Positions 1-5,492 of a DNA stretch of 5,492 nt are shown in pieces. The notes beneath the pieces are model-generated. The model was not told the DNA's origin. It ran no database searches and worked only from the letters and a program-made list of their open reading frames with translations. Source of the DNA: Spirochaetia bacterium (GTDB lineage Bacteria > Spirochaetota > Leptospirae > Leptospirales > Leptonemataceae); contig JACPZR010000582.1 of NCBI GenBank assembly GCA_016195395.1, positions 1 through 5,492 of the forward strand. The letters run 5' to 3'. The translations under genes were made by a program, and so were the position numbers. The stretch's first letter is position 1; each line of letters starts with the position of its first letter.

Positions 1-421
1 GCATCCCTAGTCCCAAAAATGGACTGGTCATGATCAAACCAGACAACGGGTAGGGCGACCGGCCTTCTTCCAAATACCTGGCCGCAATGAGACAGCCGTT
101 TGAGTGCGACCCCAGAAATACTTTTAACGACGGATAATCTTTCCGCACTTGATGCAGGAGCGCAGCCACATCATAAAAGTACTCGTCAAACCGCGAGACA
201 TAACCGCGTCGACCTCCGGATTCTCCGTGCCCACGCAGATCAATCGCAGCGACAGTGATGCGCTGTTTCACAAGCCAACGCCCAAAGTGCTGGTAACGCC
301 GTCTATGCTCCGCGAATCCATGCAGCCATACAAGGACAGCGCGGGGACGCCGCGCTTCCAGAATGGTCCCCACGAGATTCATCCCGTCCTGGGCTGTGAG
401 ATACAGCGTACGATCCGCCAT
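1..421 (-). CDS. Alpha/beta hydrolase, S33 / monoacylglycerol lipase-like (partial, C-terminus off window)
   Basis: The minus strand reads open from ATG at 421-419 to the window edge, giving 140 residues that start MADRTLYLTAQDGMNLVG. Seen: an early strand with the oxyanion-hole segment LHGFAEHRRRY (residues 33-43), then DLRGHGES (61-68) followed by GGRRGYV, then the nucleophile elbow GSHSNGC (104-110) with predicted catalytic Ser107. HGxxEHxxRY plus DxRGHGxS is the pattern of the Hydrolase_4 family (serine aminopeptidase S33, monoacylglycerol lipase, lysophospholipase L2), which cleaves acyl esters of lipids or similar substrates. The acid and histidine of the triad would lie beyond the edge, so activity cannot be judged. 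The elbow is unusual: SHSNGC where GHSMGG is typical. There is no signal peptide, so it is probably cytoplasmic. A weak AGGG (437-434) lies about 12 nt upstream of the start. It is transcribed divergently from the glycosyltransferase operon. Family call confident; substrate unknown. Confidence 0.88.
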   Translation of the reverse strand, partial: MADRTLYLTAQDGMNLVGTILEARRPRAVLVWLHGFAEHRRRYQHFGRWLVKQRITVAAIDLRGHGESGGRRGYVSRFDEYFYDVAALLHQVRKDYPSLKVFLGSHSNGCLIAARYLEEGRSPYPLSGLIMTSPFLGLGM

Positions 422-500
422 ACAGCCAGCACACCCTGCCCGCTCCGATGAGCAAGCATGTTTGGCTTGCCTCCAAGGCGGGAGCGATTTCACGTGCCGC
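422..500. promoter_or_regulatory. Divergent intergenic spacer with nested inverted repeats
   Basis: This 79-bp spacer separates two divergent starts and must hold at least part of the control region for both, unless the promoters lie inside the genes. It contains an inner inverted repeat, GCAAGC (452-457) and GCTTGC (465-470), with a 7-nt loop. Around it lies an outer pair, CGCTCC (441-446) and GGAGCG (481-486). The inner region also includes a 12-bp imperfect palindrome, CAAGCATGTTTG (453-464). The right outer arm covers the GGGAG that would act as the glycosyltransferase ribosome-binding site. I see no convincing -10/-35 pair on either strand. It could be an operator or an RNA leader fold, or be chance. 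Confidence 0.3.
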
Positions 501-1613
501 GTGGACTCTTTCCGGCGCATAGCCGTTGTGCACGACTGGCTGACAGGGATGCGCGGAGGCGAAGTGGTCCTTGAGGCCATTCTGGGACTCTTCCCTGACG
601 CCGAACTCTTCACTTTGATCCACAACAAAGGAAGCGTCTCGGAAACCATCTCAAACCGCCCGGTCCACGCCAGTTTCGTTGACCGTCTGCCGTTGAAGAG
701 CCGTTTCTACCGGCACTACCTTCCGCTCTTCCCCACGGCCATTGAACTCTTTGATTTCCGCGGCTACGATTTGATCGTATCGAGCTCGCACTGCGTGGCA
801 AAGGGCGTCATCCCTCCTCCGGGAGTGCCTCACATCTGCTACGTTCACAGTCCCATGCGTTATGTGTGGGATATGTACCACGACTACTTCCCTTACAAAG
901 GGATCGCCGGTCGCTTCGTTATTCCGTTCTTTTCCAACTATCTGCGGATGTGGGACTCCTCGTCCTCCCACAGGGTCGACAGGTTTCTATGTAACAGCGC
1001 GTTTGTGGCCCAGCGAATCAGCAAATACTATGGGAGATCGGCTGCAGTGGTTCCACCGCCATGCGTTACAGACGGCCACAAGGTGCCTGTCCGAAAGAAA
1101 GACGACGGCTACTACATCGTCCTGTCCGCGCTTGTGCCGTATAAGAGGATTGATCTTGCCATTGACGCATTCCGCCAGAGCGGACGCGAACTTGTGGTAG
1201 TGGGCCGCGGGCCTGAAGAAGTAAAGCTCCGTCGCATGGGTGGTCCGGGGATTCATTTCACGGGAGAGCTCCCGCGGCAGGAAGCCATCGAAATGCTGAA
1301 GAGCGCGCGCGGTCTTGTATTCCCGGGCGTGGAAGACTTTGGCATTGTGCCCGTTGAGGCCCAGTCGTTGGGAGTTCCGGTAATCGCTTACGGCCGGGGC
1401 GGGGCTCTTGAAACCGTCGTTGATAGGAAGACGGGGTCATTTTTTGACGACCAGACTGCGGACTCCCTGAATGCCGCCGTTGAAGCAGCGGAAACGCAGC
1501 GTTACAAAACAGTGGACTTCCAGAAGAGCGTTAACCGTTTTACATTGGGCGCCTTCCAATCGAAACTGAAAGCAGAGCTTTCCCGCCTGGCTGCAAAAGG
1601 CCGCACTCTATGA
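501..1613 (+). CDS. Glycosyltransferase family 4 (GT-B fold, WbaZ/mannosyltransferase-like)
   Basis: A 370-residue retaining GT4 transferase, moving a sugar from a nucleotide sugar to a glycan or lipid-linked acceptor in the cytoplasm, probably for LPS, O-antigen or exopolysaccharide. Seen, numbered from GTG 501: the N-terminal Rossmann start RIAVVHDWLTGMRGGE (6-21) with the conserved GG loop, HICYVHSPMRYVWDMY (111-126), CNSAFVAQRI (164-173), the linker LVPYKRIDLAIDAF (211-224), VVVGRGPEE (232-240), and the donor-binding E-x7-E in EDFGIVPVE (278-286), then GGALETV. Length is normal for the family. The frame is open back to an ATG at 363, but that start would overlap the divergent hydrolase and add a sequence with no family resemblance. 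GTG 501 places the conserved strand near residue 6, although its GGGAG (480-484) is rather far, 16 nt. TTG 462 is a weaker alternative. The stop overlaps the next gene by ATGA. Exact sugar and acceptor cannot be read. Confidence 0.9.
   Translation: MDSFRRIAVVHDWLTGMRGGEVVLEAILGLFPDAELFTLIHNKGSVSETISNRPVHASFVDRLPLKSRFYRHYLPLFPTAIELFDFRGYDLIVSSSHCVAKGVIPPPGVPHICYVHSPMRYVWDMYHDYFPYKGIAGRFVIPFFSNYLRMWDSSSSHRVDRFLCNSAFVAQRISKYYGRSAAVVPPPCVTDGHKVPVRKKDDGYYIVLSALVPYKRIDLAIDAFRQSGRELVVVGRGPEEVKLRRMGGPGIHFTGELPRQEAIEMLKSARGLVFPGVEDFGIVPVEAQSLGVPVIAYGRGGALETVVDRKTGSFFDDQTADSLNAAVEAAETQRYKTVDFQKSVNRFTLGAFQSKLKAELSRLAAKGRTL
1597..1600 (+). promoter_or_regulatory. Ribosome-binding site of the metallophosphoesterase gene
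   Basis: AAGG, within AAAAGG, sits 9 nt before ATG 1610, inside the last codons of the glycosyltransferase. It supports ATG 1610 as the real start and, with the ATGA overlap, translation coupled to the upstream gene. Confidence 0.5.
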
Positions 1614-2647
1614 AGATCGTCTATCTCACAGACATACACGATGCGCTGCGGGAACTCCGGATTGTTCTGAAGAACACCACCGCTGACCTGTATCTTCTCT
1701 CCGGCGACATTCTCTACAAAGCATTTTATCAGGAAGACAAGATCTACCAGTTCGTCTGTCTCCAGGAAGACTTCTGGTCACTCGCGCGGGAAATGGGCAT
1801 TCCTGAAACAACGCCGCATGACATGGCCTCCGACATCCTGCGCTTCCCTGACAAATACAAGTCCGGCGATCTAATCATGAAAGCTGCGGACTACCGGCTG
1901 CTGTACAACAAAGCAGCCAAGACGATGAAGGAAAAATACCAGCTGATCGAGGAACTGATCCGCAAGTACAGCCACGCCGAGTGCCGTGTGCTCCCGGGGA
2001 ACTACGACCTGGACCTCCGTTACACAGCGCTGAGCGCGCGGGATCTCCATCATAATTCCGTAGTGTTCCGCGGTCTCACGTTTGCGGGTTACGGCGGCGC
2101 CCCCATTGCTACTCCCGGCATCCCGCAGAAACTCGCAGTGGCGTACCACGAAAAGCAGAAGAACGGCCGCCTGTTTTCAGAACCGGAAGATTTCTTTTCC
2201 GATGTAGAACCGGATGTGCTGGTCCTTCACAATCCCGCCTACGGCTATTTTGACAGAATCCCGGGAATGGGCAATGCGGGATCGTTGGGAATACGCAACT
2301 ATCTGGACAGCCACTCCCCGTCGCTCGTGATCTCCGGCCACGTTCATGAAGATTACGGTGTAGCAGCAAAAAATGGGACGGTTTTTTTGAACCCCTCGAA
2401 CTTTGGCGGGGTCGACTCTATAACGGGCTGGCAGTCCGGCGGAACGTTTGCGGAAATCATCATGGAGAAACGGAATGTTTTGCAGGTGAACCTGATGCGT
2501 CTGCACAATGAATCGGTCCGCACCGTCATGGAGGTGCGGCGCACACCGGAGGGGTGGGATTCCTCTCTGCACCAGGATGCGGCCGCTGGCTGTCCGTTGG
2601 ATTTGACGCTCTTTGTCCGGGACCCCTCGGGGGCGGTGGCACGATGA
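1610..2647 (+). CDS. Metallophosphoesterase with helical insert (calcineurin-like fold)
   Basis: A 345-residue dinuclear-metal phosphoesterase that would hydrolyse phosphomonoester or phosphodiester bonds; substrate unknown. The metal-binding blocks appear in order: TDIH (Asp8, His10), LSGD (Asp33), PGNYD (Asn131, Asp133), VLHNP (His207) and SGHVHED (His244, His246), followed by FLNPSNFG. All expected ligands are present, so it is probably active. Block III reads GNYD rather than the usual GNHD/E; GNxD variants occur in active bacterial members of the superfamily. About 95 residues separate blocks II and III (34-128), much longer than in compact members, rich in charged and aromatic residues and probably helical; this may form a cap or a partner surface. 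There is no signal peptide or membrane segment, so it is cytoplasmic. The gene starts inside the glycosyltransferase stop (ATGA 1610-1613) and its own stop overlaps the next start the same way. A UDP-sugar or lipid-linked phosphate hydrolase is possible given the neighbours, but this is inference. Confidence 0.87.
   Translation: MKIVYLTDIHDALRELRIVLKNTTADLYLLSGDILYKAFYQEDKIYQFVCLQEDFWSLAREMGIPETTPHDMASDILRFPDKYKSGDLIMKAADYRLLYNKAAKTMKEKYQLIEELIRKYSHAECRVLPGNYDLDLRYTALSARDLHHNSVVFRGLTFAGYGGAPIATPGIPQKLAVAYHEKQKNGRLFSEPEDFFSDVEPDVLVLHNPAYGYFDRIPGMGNAGSLGIRNYLDSHSPSLVISGHVHEDYGVAAKNGTVFLNPSNFGGVDSITGWQSGGTFAEIIMEKRNVLQVNLMRLHNESVRTVMEVRRTPEGWDSSLHQDAAAGCPLDLTLFVRDPSGAVAR
2623..2633 (+). promoter_or_regulatory. 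GC-rich mini-hairpin covering the probable ribosome-binding site of the nucleotidyltransferase
   Basis: CCCC (2623-2626) faces GGGGG (2629-2633) and can fold into a short stem. The G run is the only Shine-Dalgarno-like sequence before ATG 2644, ending 10 nt upstream. If folded, it would hide the site until a ribosome translating the metallophosphoesterase opens it, which fits coupled translation. The stem is short, so this is tentative. Confidence 0.3.
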
Positions 2648-3345
2648 TCCCCCCGTTTGCCGAGCACGCGCTCATCAAGCAGTTCAACGAACTAAAGAAG
2701 TATTTCCGCAAGCACGAGACCATGGAGTCCCGGTTCCGCGTGAAGAATTTTCGTCACTTCGCGAAGATTATGAACGCTGCCGGCCTGCCGATCGCCTTCG
2801 ATTTTCTTGGGTCTGTCAATTTTGGACAGGCGGCGCCCGGCTCTGACGTGGATGTTGTCCTGTATCTGCGGTGTGAAGACTGCAATGTAAATGAATGCCA
2901 GCCGGACACCTGCCGCACACGGGCCTACGTGGAGCACCTGCTTCTGCGCACGCTGGTGCGTGAATATTCACCCAACCCGTATGAGGTACAGGTGGTGGAC
3001 TGCGTTAATCTGGTGCAACTGGACAAAGATCTCGCTGCGGGCGCGGGCGATTCTCCCGTGCTGCTCAAGTTTGCTTTTTATCGGTCCATCTGCAGGAGCG
3101 TCAACGCGCGCCTTCTCCGTCCCTACCAGATGCAGCTGATGGAAAATCCGCGGATCATTGAAACGCTCCAGCCCAGCCTCTGGATTCTCTTTGACGGATT
3201 GATCAAGAGTTCGCGTCACACTTGGTCGCTTCGGAAATACCAGGACCGCCTGCGCGACTTTGGTGTGAGAATTCCCGCGTCCATCATCACGCGGATCCGT
3301 TCCCATCTGGATCAACAGGAAATCATTCAGGGGGATGGGAAGTAG
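2644..3345 (+). CDS. Small polymerase-beta-type nucleotidyltransferase with four-cysteine cluster
   Basis: A 233-residue protein of the Pol-beta nucleotidyltransferase superfamily, which transfers NMP from NTP to a protein, RNA or small molecule. Seen: a helical N-terminus (about 5-47), the signature LGSVNFGQAAPGSDVDVVLYL at about 55-75 with Gly56-Ser57 and metal-binding Asp68 and Asp70, a cysteine cluster CEDCNVNECQPDTC (77-90), a strand EVQVVD with candidate third carboxylate Asp119, then a helical C-terminal half (about 137-226). The cluster spacing C-x2-C-x4-C-x4-C resembles a zinc site. I do not recognise the specific family. The frame is open back to ATG 2554, but that would overlap the metallophosphoesterase by 94 bp; ATG 2644 overlaps its stop by ATGA, as at the previous junction. 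The 3' end overlaps the convergent DUF445 gene by 23 bp. The role could be protein or RNA nucleotidylation, antibiotic-type modification or a toxin-like enzyme. The superfamily call is firm; the function is not. Confidence 0.8.
   Translation: MIPPFAEHALIKQFNELKKYFRKHETMESRFRVKNFRHFAKIMNAAGLPIAFDFLGSVNFGQAAPGSDVDVVLYLRCEDCNVNECQPDTCRTRAYVEHLLLRTLVREYSPNPYEVQVVDCVNLVQLDKDLAAGAGDSPVLLKFAFYRSICRSVNARLLRPYQMQLMENPRIIETLQPSLWILFDGLIKSSRHTWSLRKYQDRLRDFGVRIPASIITRIRSHLDQQEIIQGDGK
2872..2913 (+). other. Cys4 motif (C-x2-C-x4-C-x4-C) within the nucleotidyltransferase
   Basis: Codons for Cys77, Cys80, Cys85 and Cys90 directly follow the catalytic Asp68/Asp70 strand, in a loop rich in Asp, Asn and Glu. 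The spacing is compatible with one bound zinc ion or with redox-active disulfides. Position and spacing are read directly; metal binding is inferred. Confidence 0.5.
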
Positions 3346-4513
3346 CGTCATCGCGGCCTGCGCCCGACGCGGCCTTCCGCCGGTACAGTATGGCGTCGAT
3401 CACAAAGATGAGAGCGCCAAGCGTCCCCATCAGGGCCGTAGATTCAAACGGCAGCCAGATAAAAAACCCGCCAAGGATACCCAGTAAAGTCCCCAGATAG
3501 ACGATGAACTGGAGTTGGTCTGACGTAGAGCGCAACAACAGCCTCTCCAGACGGATCTCATCGAACTTGCGGAGGTTTTCCTGAACAATGTCGCGGACGT
3601 TGATCTGTTCAATGAGGAACACGATGGCCCCAAGGGCGTAGTCTTCAATCAGCTGGGCATTCTGACCGATGGTGTCCGGCAGTTCGTCCAGATAGGCGCC
3701 GAGGGCATCCTCAAACTTCTCCGCTCTGAACGTCACTGATCCCGTCATCTGCTCCAGCCGTGAGGTAACGTCTTGATCGCCTTGGAGAAAGCGGTATATC
3801 TTAATGATCCCGCCTTCTAACGCGCCCACGTCCTCAAAATCGATGGCCTTGACAAAGTCGCGGATGCGGTGCTGTAACTCGCCTGACCTGAGGAAACTGG
3901 TCACGTAGAGTTCCGTCAGAGCCAGAAGGTCGGCTCTGAATTCACGGTTGCGCATAACGTCACGAAGACTGTCGAGAATCTTCTCGCGGTGTTTTCGAAT
4001 GAGACCGCTGGCCCTCACCTGTTCAAGAATAAGCTCTGAATTGATGATCTCTTCCGTGATGGAATCCGCAAGGCGCATCACGATCTTGTCTTTACGGCCG
4101 GGGATCAATCCCTGCCCAAGAAGCGGATGTTTCTGGCGCGGATAGAACAGCATTTTGATGGCCACCCAGTTGGTTCCGTAACCGATCAGAGCGCTCACCG
4201 CAATCATGCGCAGGAGGCCCTTCAGGGGCACAGGTTGGTCCCGCCACGGAAGAACCATCTGGCCTGTGGTATCCCAGAACAGGGAAACAGCAAACGCCGC
4301 CACAGCCAACAGCGGGAGCGCCTTCAGGAAGAACAGAACCAGGGAGAAATGCTGGACCGCAGGCGGCGGGCGGACGGGGGAAGGTTCGGGGATCGGCGTC
4401 AGTCGTCGCCCCCACTTGGACAGGAACGCAAGAAGCTGGTCCGCGGAAAGAGCGCGGGGTCTCTCACCGGCGCTCTCGGCTCCGGCTTTCTTCTTCCGAA
4501 AAGGGCTCTCCAT
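3323..4513 (-). CDS. DUF445 family membrane protein
   Basis: A 396-residue protein of the DUF445 family (YheB/YjiN-like), function unknown, predicted in the inner membrane. The family hallmark GYGTNWVAIKMLFYP (111-125) followed by HPLLGQGLIPGRKDKI is clear, as is the family-typical C-terminal segment with LRKFDEIRLERLLL (314-327) and LGTLLGILGGFFIW (340-353). Hydrophobic stretches suggest membrane segments near 56-80, 100-123, 334-356 and 361-377. The region between (about 145-330) is long, charged and helical, possibly coiled coil. Ahead of the core lies an N-terminal extension: a basic stretch (RKKK at 6-9), a predicted helix, a proline-rich linker (40-51) and an extra hydrophobic segment. 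ATG 4513 lies 4 bp after the hslU stop with no clear Shine-Dalgarno sequence, suggesting coupled translation. Its 3' end overlaps the convergent nucleotidyltransferase gene. Family call confident; role unassigned. Confidence 0.9.
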   Translation of the reverse strand: MESPFRKKKAGAESAGERPRALSADQLLAFLSKWGRRLTPIPEPSPVRPPPAVQHFSLVLFFLKALPLLAVAAFAVSLFWDTTGQMVLPWRDQPVPLKGLLRMIAVSALIGYGTNWVAIKMLFYPRQKHPLLGQGLIPGRKDKIVMRLADSITEEIINSELILEQVRASGLIRKHREKILDSLRDVMRNREFRADLLALTELYVTSFLRSGELQHRIRDFVKAIDFEDVGALEGGIIKIYRFLQGDQDVTSRLEQMTGSVTFRAEKFEDALGAYLDELPDTIGQNAQLIEDYALGAIVFLIEQINVRDIVQENLRKFDEIRLERLLLRSTSDQLQFIVYLGTLLGILGGFFIWLPFESTALMGTLGALIFVIDAILYRRKAASGAGRDDATSHPPE

Positions 4514-4517
4514 AACG

Positions 4518-5492
4518 TTACAGGATATAGCGGCTCAAGTCACGGTTTTCAACGATCGCACGCAGTCTTTCCTGCACGTATCCCGCGTCAATGCGCACAT
4601 GACGTTCCGACTCCGGCAGGTCGGAGGCGCGGAAAGAAAGATCTTCCAAGAGACGCTCCATGATTGTGTGAAGCCGGCGCGCTCCAATGTTTTCCGTCTC
4701 TTCATTCACGCGGAAAGCCGTGCGTGCGATTTCATCCAACCCGTCTTCCTGGAATTCAAGAGTAACGTTCTCAACGCGGAGAAGCGCTTCTGCCTGCTTC
4801 ACGAGCGAGTTTTTGGGACCTGTGAGAATCTGGCGGAAATCCTTCTCCGTGAGCTTACCCAGTTCTACCCTGATGGGGAAACGTCCCTGGAGTTCGGGAA
4901 TCAAGTCCGATGGTTTGGACGTGTGAAAGGCCCCTGCCGCAATAAAGAGGACATGGTCCGTCTTAACGGGGCCGTGCCTGGTATTAACGGTTGCCCCTTC
5001 AACGATCGGCAGCAGGTCCCGCTGGACACCCTCGCGGGATACATCCGGACCGCTGCCACCTCCGCCCCCTCGGGAGCAGATTTTGTCGATCTCGTCCACG
5101 AAGATGATTCCCATCTGTTCTGCGCGCCGCACCGCTTCCATTTGAACGCGGTCGGCATCCACCAGCCGGTCCGCCTCTTCTTCCAACAAAACTTTTCTGG
5201 CCTCCGCGACGGACAAGCGGCGGCGCTTCTGCTTCTTTGGAAGAAGGTCGCCCAGCATGTTCTGAACCTGCATGTCGATCTCTTCCATATTCTGGCCCGA
5301 CAACACCTGAACCATAGGAGCAGCCTGCGCTGCCACATCGATCTCCACATCCTTCTCTTCCAAGCTTCCTTCGCGGAGTTTGCTGCGCATCAGATCGCGG
5401 GCCCGGTTTCTTCGTTCGTCTTCTTCAGGGGTGGCTTTTTCCGGCGTGGCCATGCCGCTGCTGGCCTGGGCGCCCAGTTGAGAGAGCCCGGC
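4518..5492 (-). CDS. hslU: HslU, ATPase/unfoldase subunit of the HslUV protease (partial, N-terminus off window)
   Basis: The C-terminal 324 residues of an AAA+ (Clp/HSP100) unfoldase that feeds proteins to the HslV peptidase in the cytoplasm. Seen: much of the HslU-specific I-domain, including [16 protein letters not shown] and the helix [19 protein letters not shown]; Walker [10 protein letters not shown] (5111-5085); a Gly-rich loop followed by [33 protein letters not shown] (sensor 1 region); IPELQGRFP with the arginine finger; sensor 2 GARRLHT; and the C-terminus RDLSRYIL, matching the EDLSRFIL tail of E. coli HslU that inserts into HslV and activates it. The frame stays open to the window edge, so the ATG at 5453 is internal, not the start; Walker A lies outside. 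Sequence matches HslU rather than ClpX, which lacks this I-domain and tail. The hslV gene would be expected just upstream, beyond the right edge. DUF445 follows 4 bp downstream. Confidence 0.97.
   Translation of the reverse strand, partial: AGLSQLGAQASSGMATPEKATPEEDERRNRARDLMRSKLREGSLEEKDVEIDVAAQAAPMVQVLSGQNMEEIDMQVQNMLGDLLPKKQKRRRLSVAEARKVLLEEEADRLVDADRVQMEAVRRAEQMGIIFVDEIDKICSRGGGGGSGPDVSREGVQRDLLPIVEGATVNTRHGPVKTDHVLFIAAGAFHTSKPSDLIPELQGRFPIRVELGKLTEKDFRQILTGPKNSLVKQAEALLRVENVTLEFQEDGLDEIARTAFRVNEETENIGARRLHTIMERLLEDLSFRASDLPESERHVRIDAGYVQERLRAIVENRDLSRYIL

Noticed and set aside
149..451. A 100-residue plus-strand open frame.
   Set aside because: It lies opposite the hydrolase, whose translation shows clear family motifs; the plus-strand product shows none.
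2177..2572. A 131-residue minus-strand open frame.
   Set aside because: It is antisense to the metallophosphoesterase, across the essential His blocks, and has no family features.
2554..2643. Upstream ATG extending the nucleotidyltransferase by 30 residues.
   Set aside because: It would overlap the metallophosphoesterase by 94 bp, and the added residues are Gly/Cys/Pro-rich with no domain character; ATG 2644 gives the same ATGA junction as the previous gene pair.
3352..3375. Direct repeat CGCGGCCT at 3352-3359 and 3368-3375.
   Set aside because: Two 8-bp copies in Ala/Gly/Arg-rich coding sequence of a GC-rich genome are expected by chance.
4127..4663. A 178-residue open frame on the plus strand.
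   Set aside because: It is antisense to the well-supported DUF445 and hslU genes, has a composition typical of a shadow frame (rich in Arg, Gly, Gln, His) and no recognisable motif.
5055..5069. Five-glycine run after HslU Walker B as a possible insertion.
   Set aside because: This loop is variable in length and composition among HslU proteins, and the flanking motifs are intact, so it is ordinary variation.
5451..5453. ATG at 5453 as the start of HslU.
   Set aside because: The frame remains open to the window edge and this ATG falls within the I-domain; HslU needs its Walker A region upstream.

Overview
This window comes from a bacterial chromosome with moderately high GC (about 55% by eye). 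It is fully packed with protein-coding genes. The largest gap is the 79-bp divergent spacer at 422-500, and I see no RNA genes, mobile elements or CRISPR arrays. An hslU-type ATPase places it in Bacteria. A WbaZ-like GT4 glycosyltransferase suggests a polysaccharide-coated, probably Gram-negative cell. The phylum cannot be fixed from this sequence. The gene mix vaguely recalls Leptospirales-type spirochaetes, but that is only an impression.

Layout: (1) 1-421, minus: the N-terminal 140 residues of an alpha/beta hydrolase of the serine aminopeptidase S33 / monoacylglycerol lipase type, running off the left edge. (2) 422-500: a short divergent spacer with nested inverted repeats. (3) 501-3345, plus: a three-gene, apparently translationally coupled operon. 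It holds a GT4 glycosyltransferase, a metallophosphoesterase with a large helical insert, and a small polymerase-beta-type nucleotidyltransferase carrying a four-cysteine cluster. Both junctions are 4-bp ATGA overlaps. (4) 3323-5492, minus, convergent with the operon and overlapping its last gene by 23 bp: HslU (partial, runs off the right edge) followed after 4 bp by a DUF445 membrane protein.

How they may work together: HslU is the ATPase/unfoldase of the HslUV protease, and its C-terminal tail, which activates HslV, is intact. DUF445 is probably co-transcribed with it, function unknown. The glycosyltransferase probably builds a surface or secreted glycan. The fused reading of phosphoesterase and nucleotidyltransferase behind it is the least ordinary part of the window. 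A nucleotidyl-adding enzyme next to a phosphoester-cleaving enzyme could form an add/remove pair, but no substrate is evident and this remains a hypothesis.
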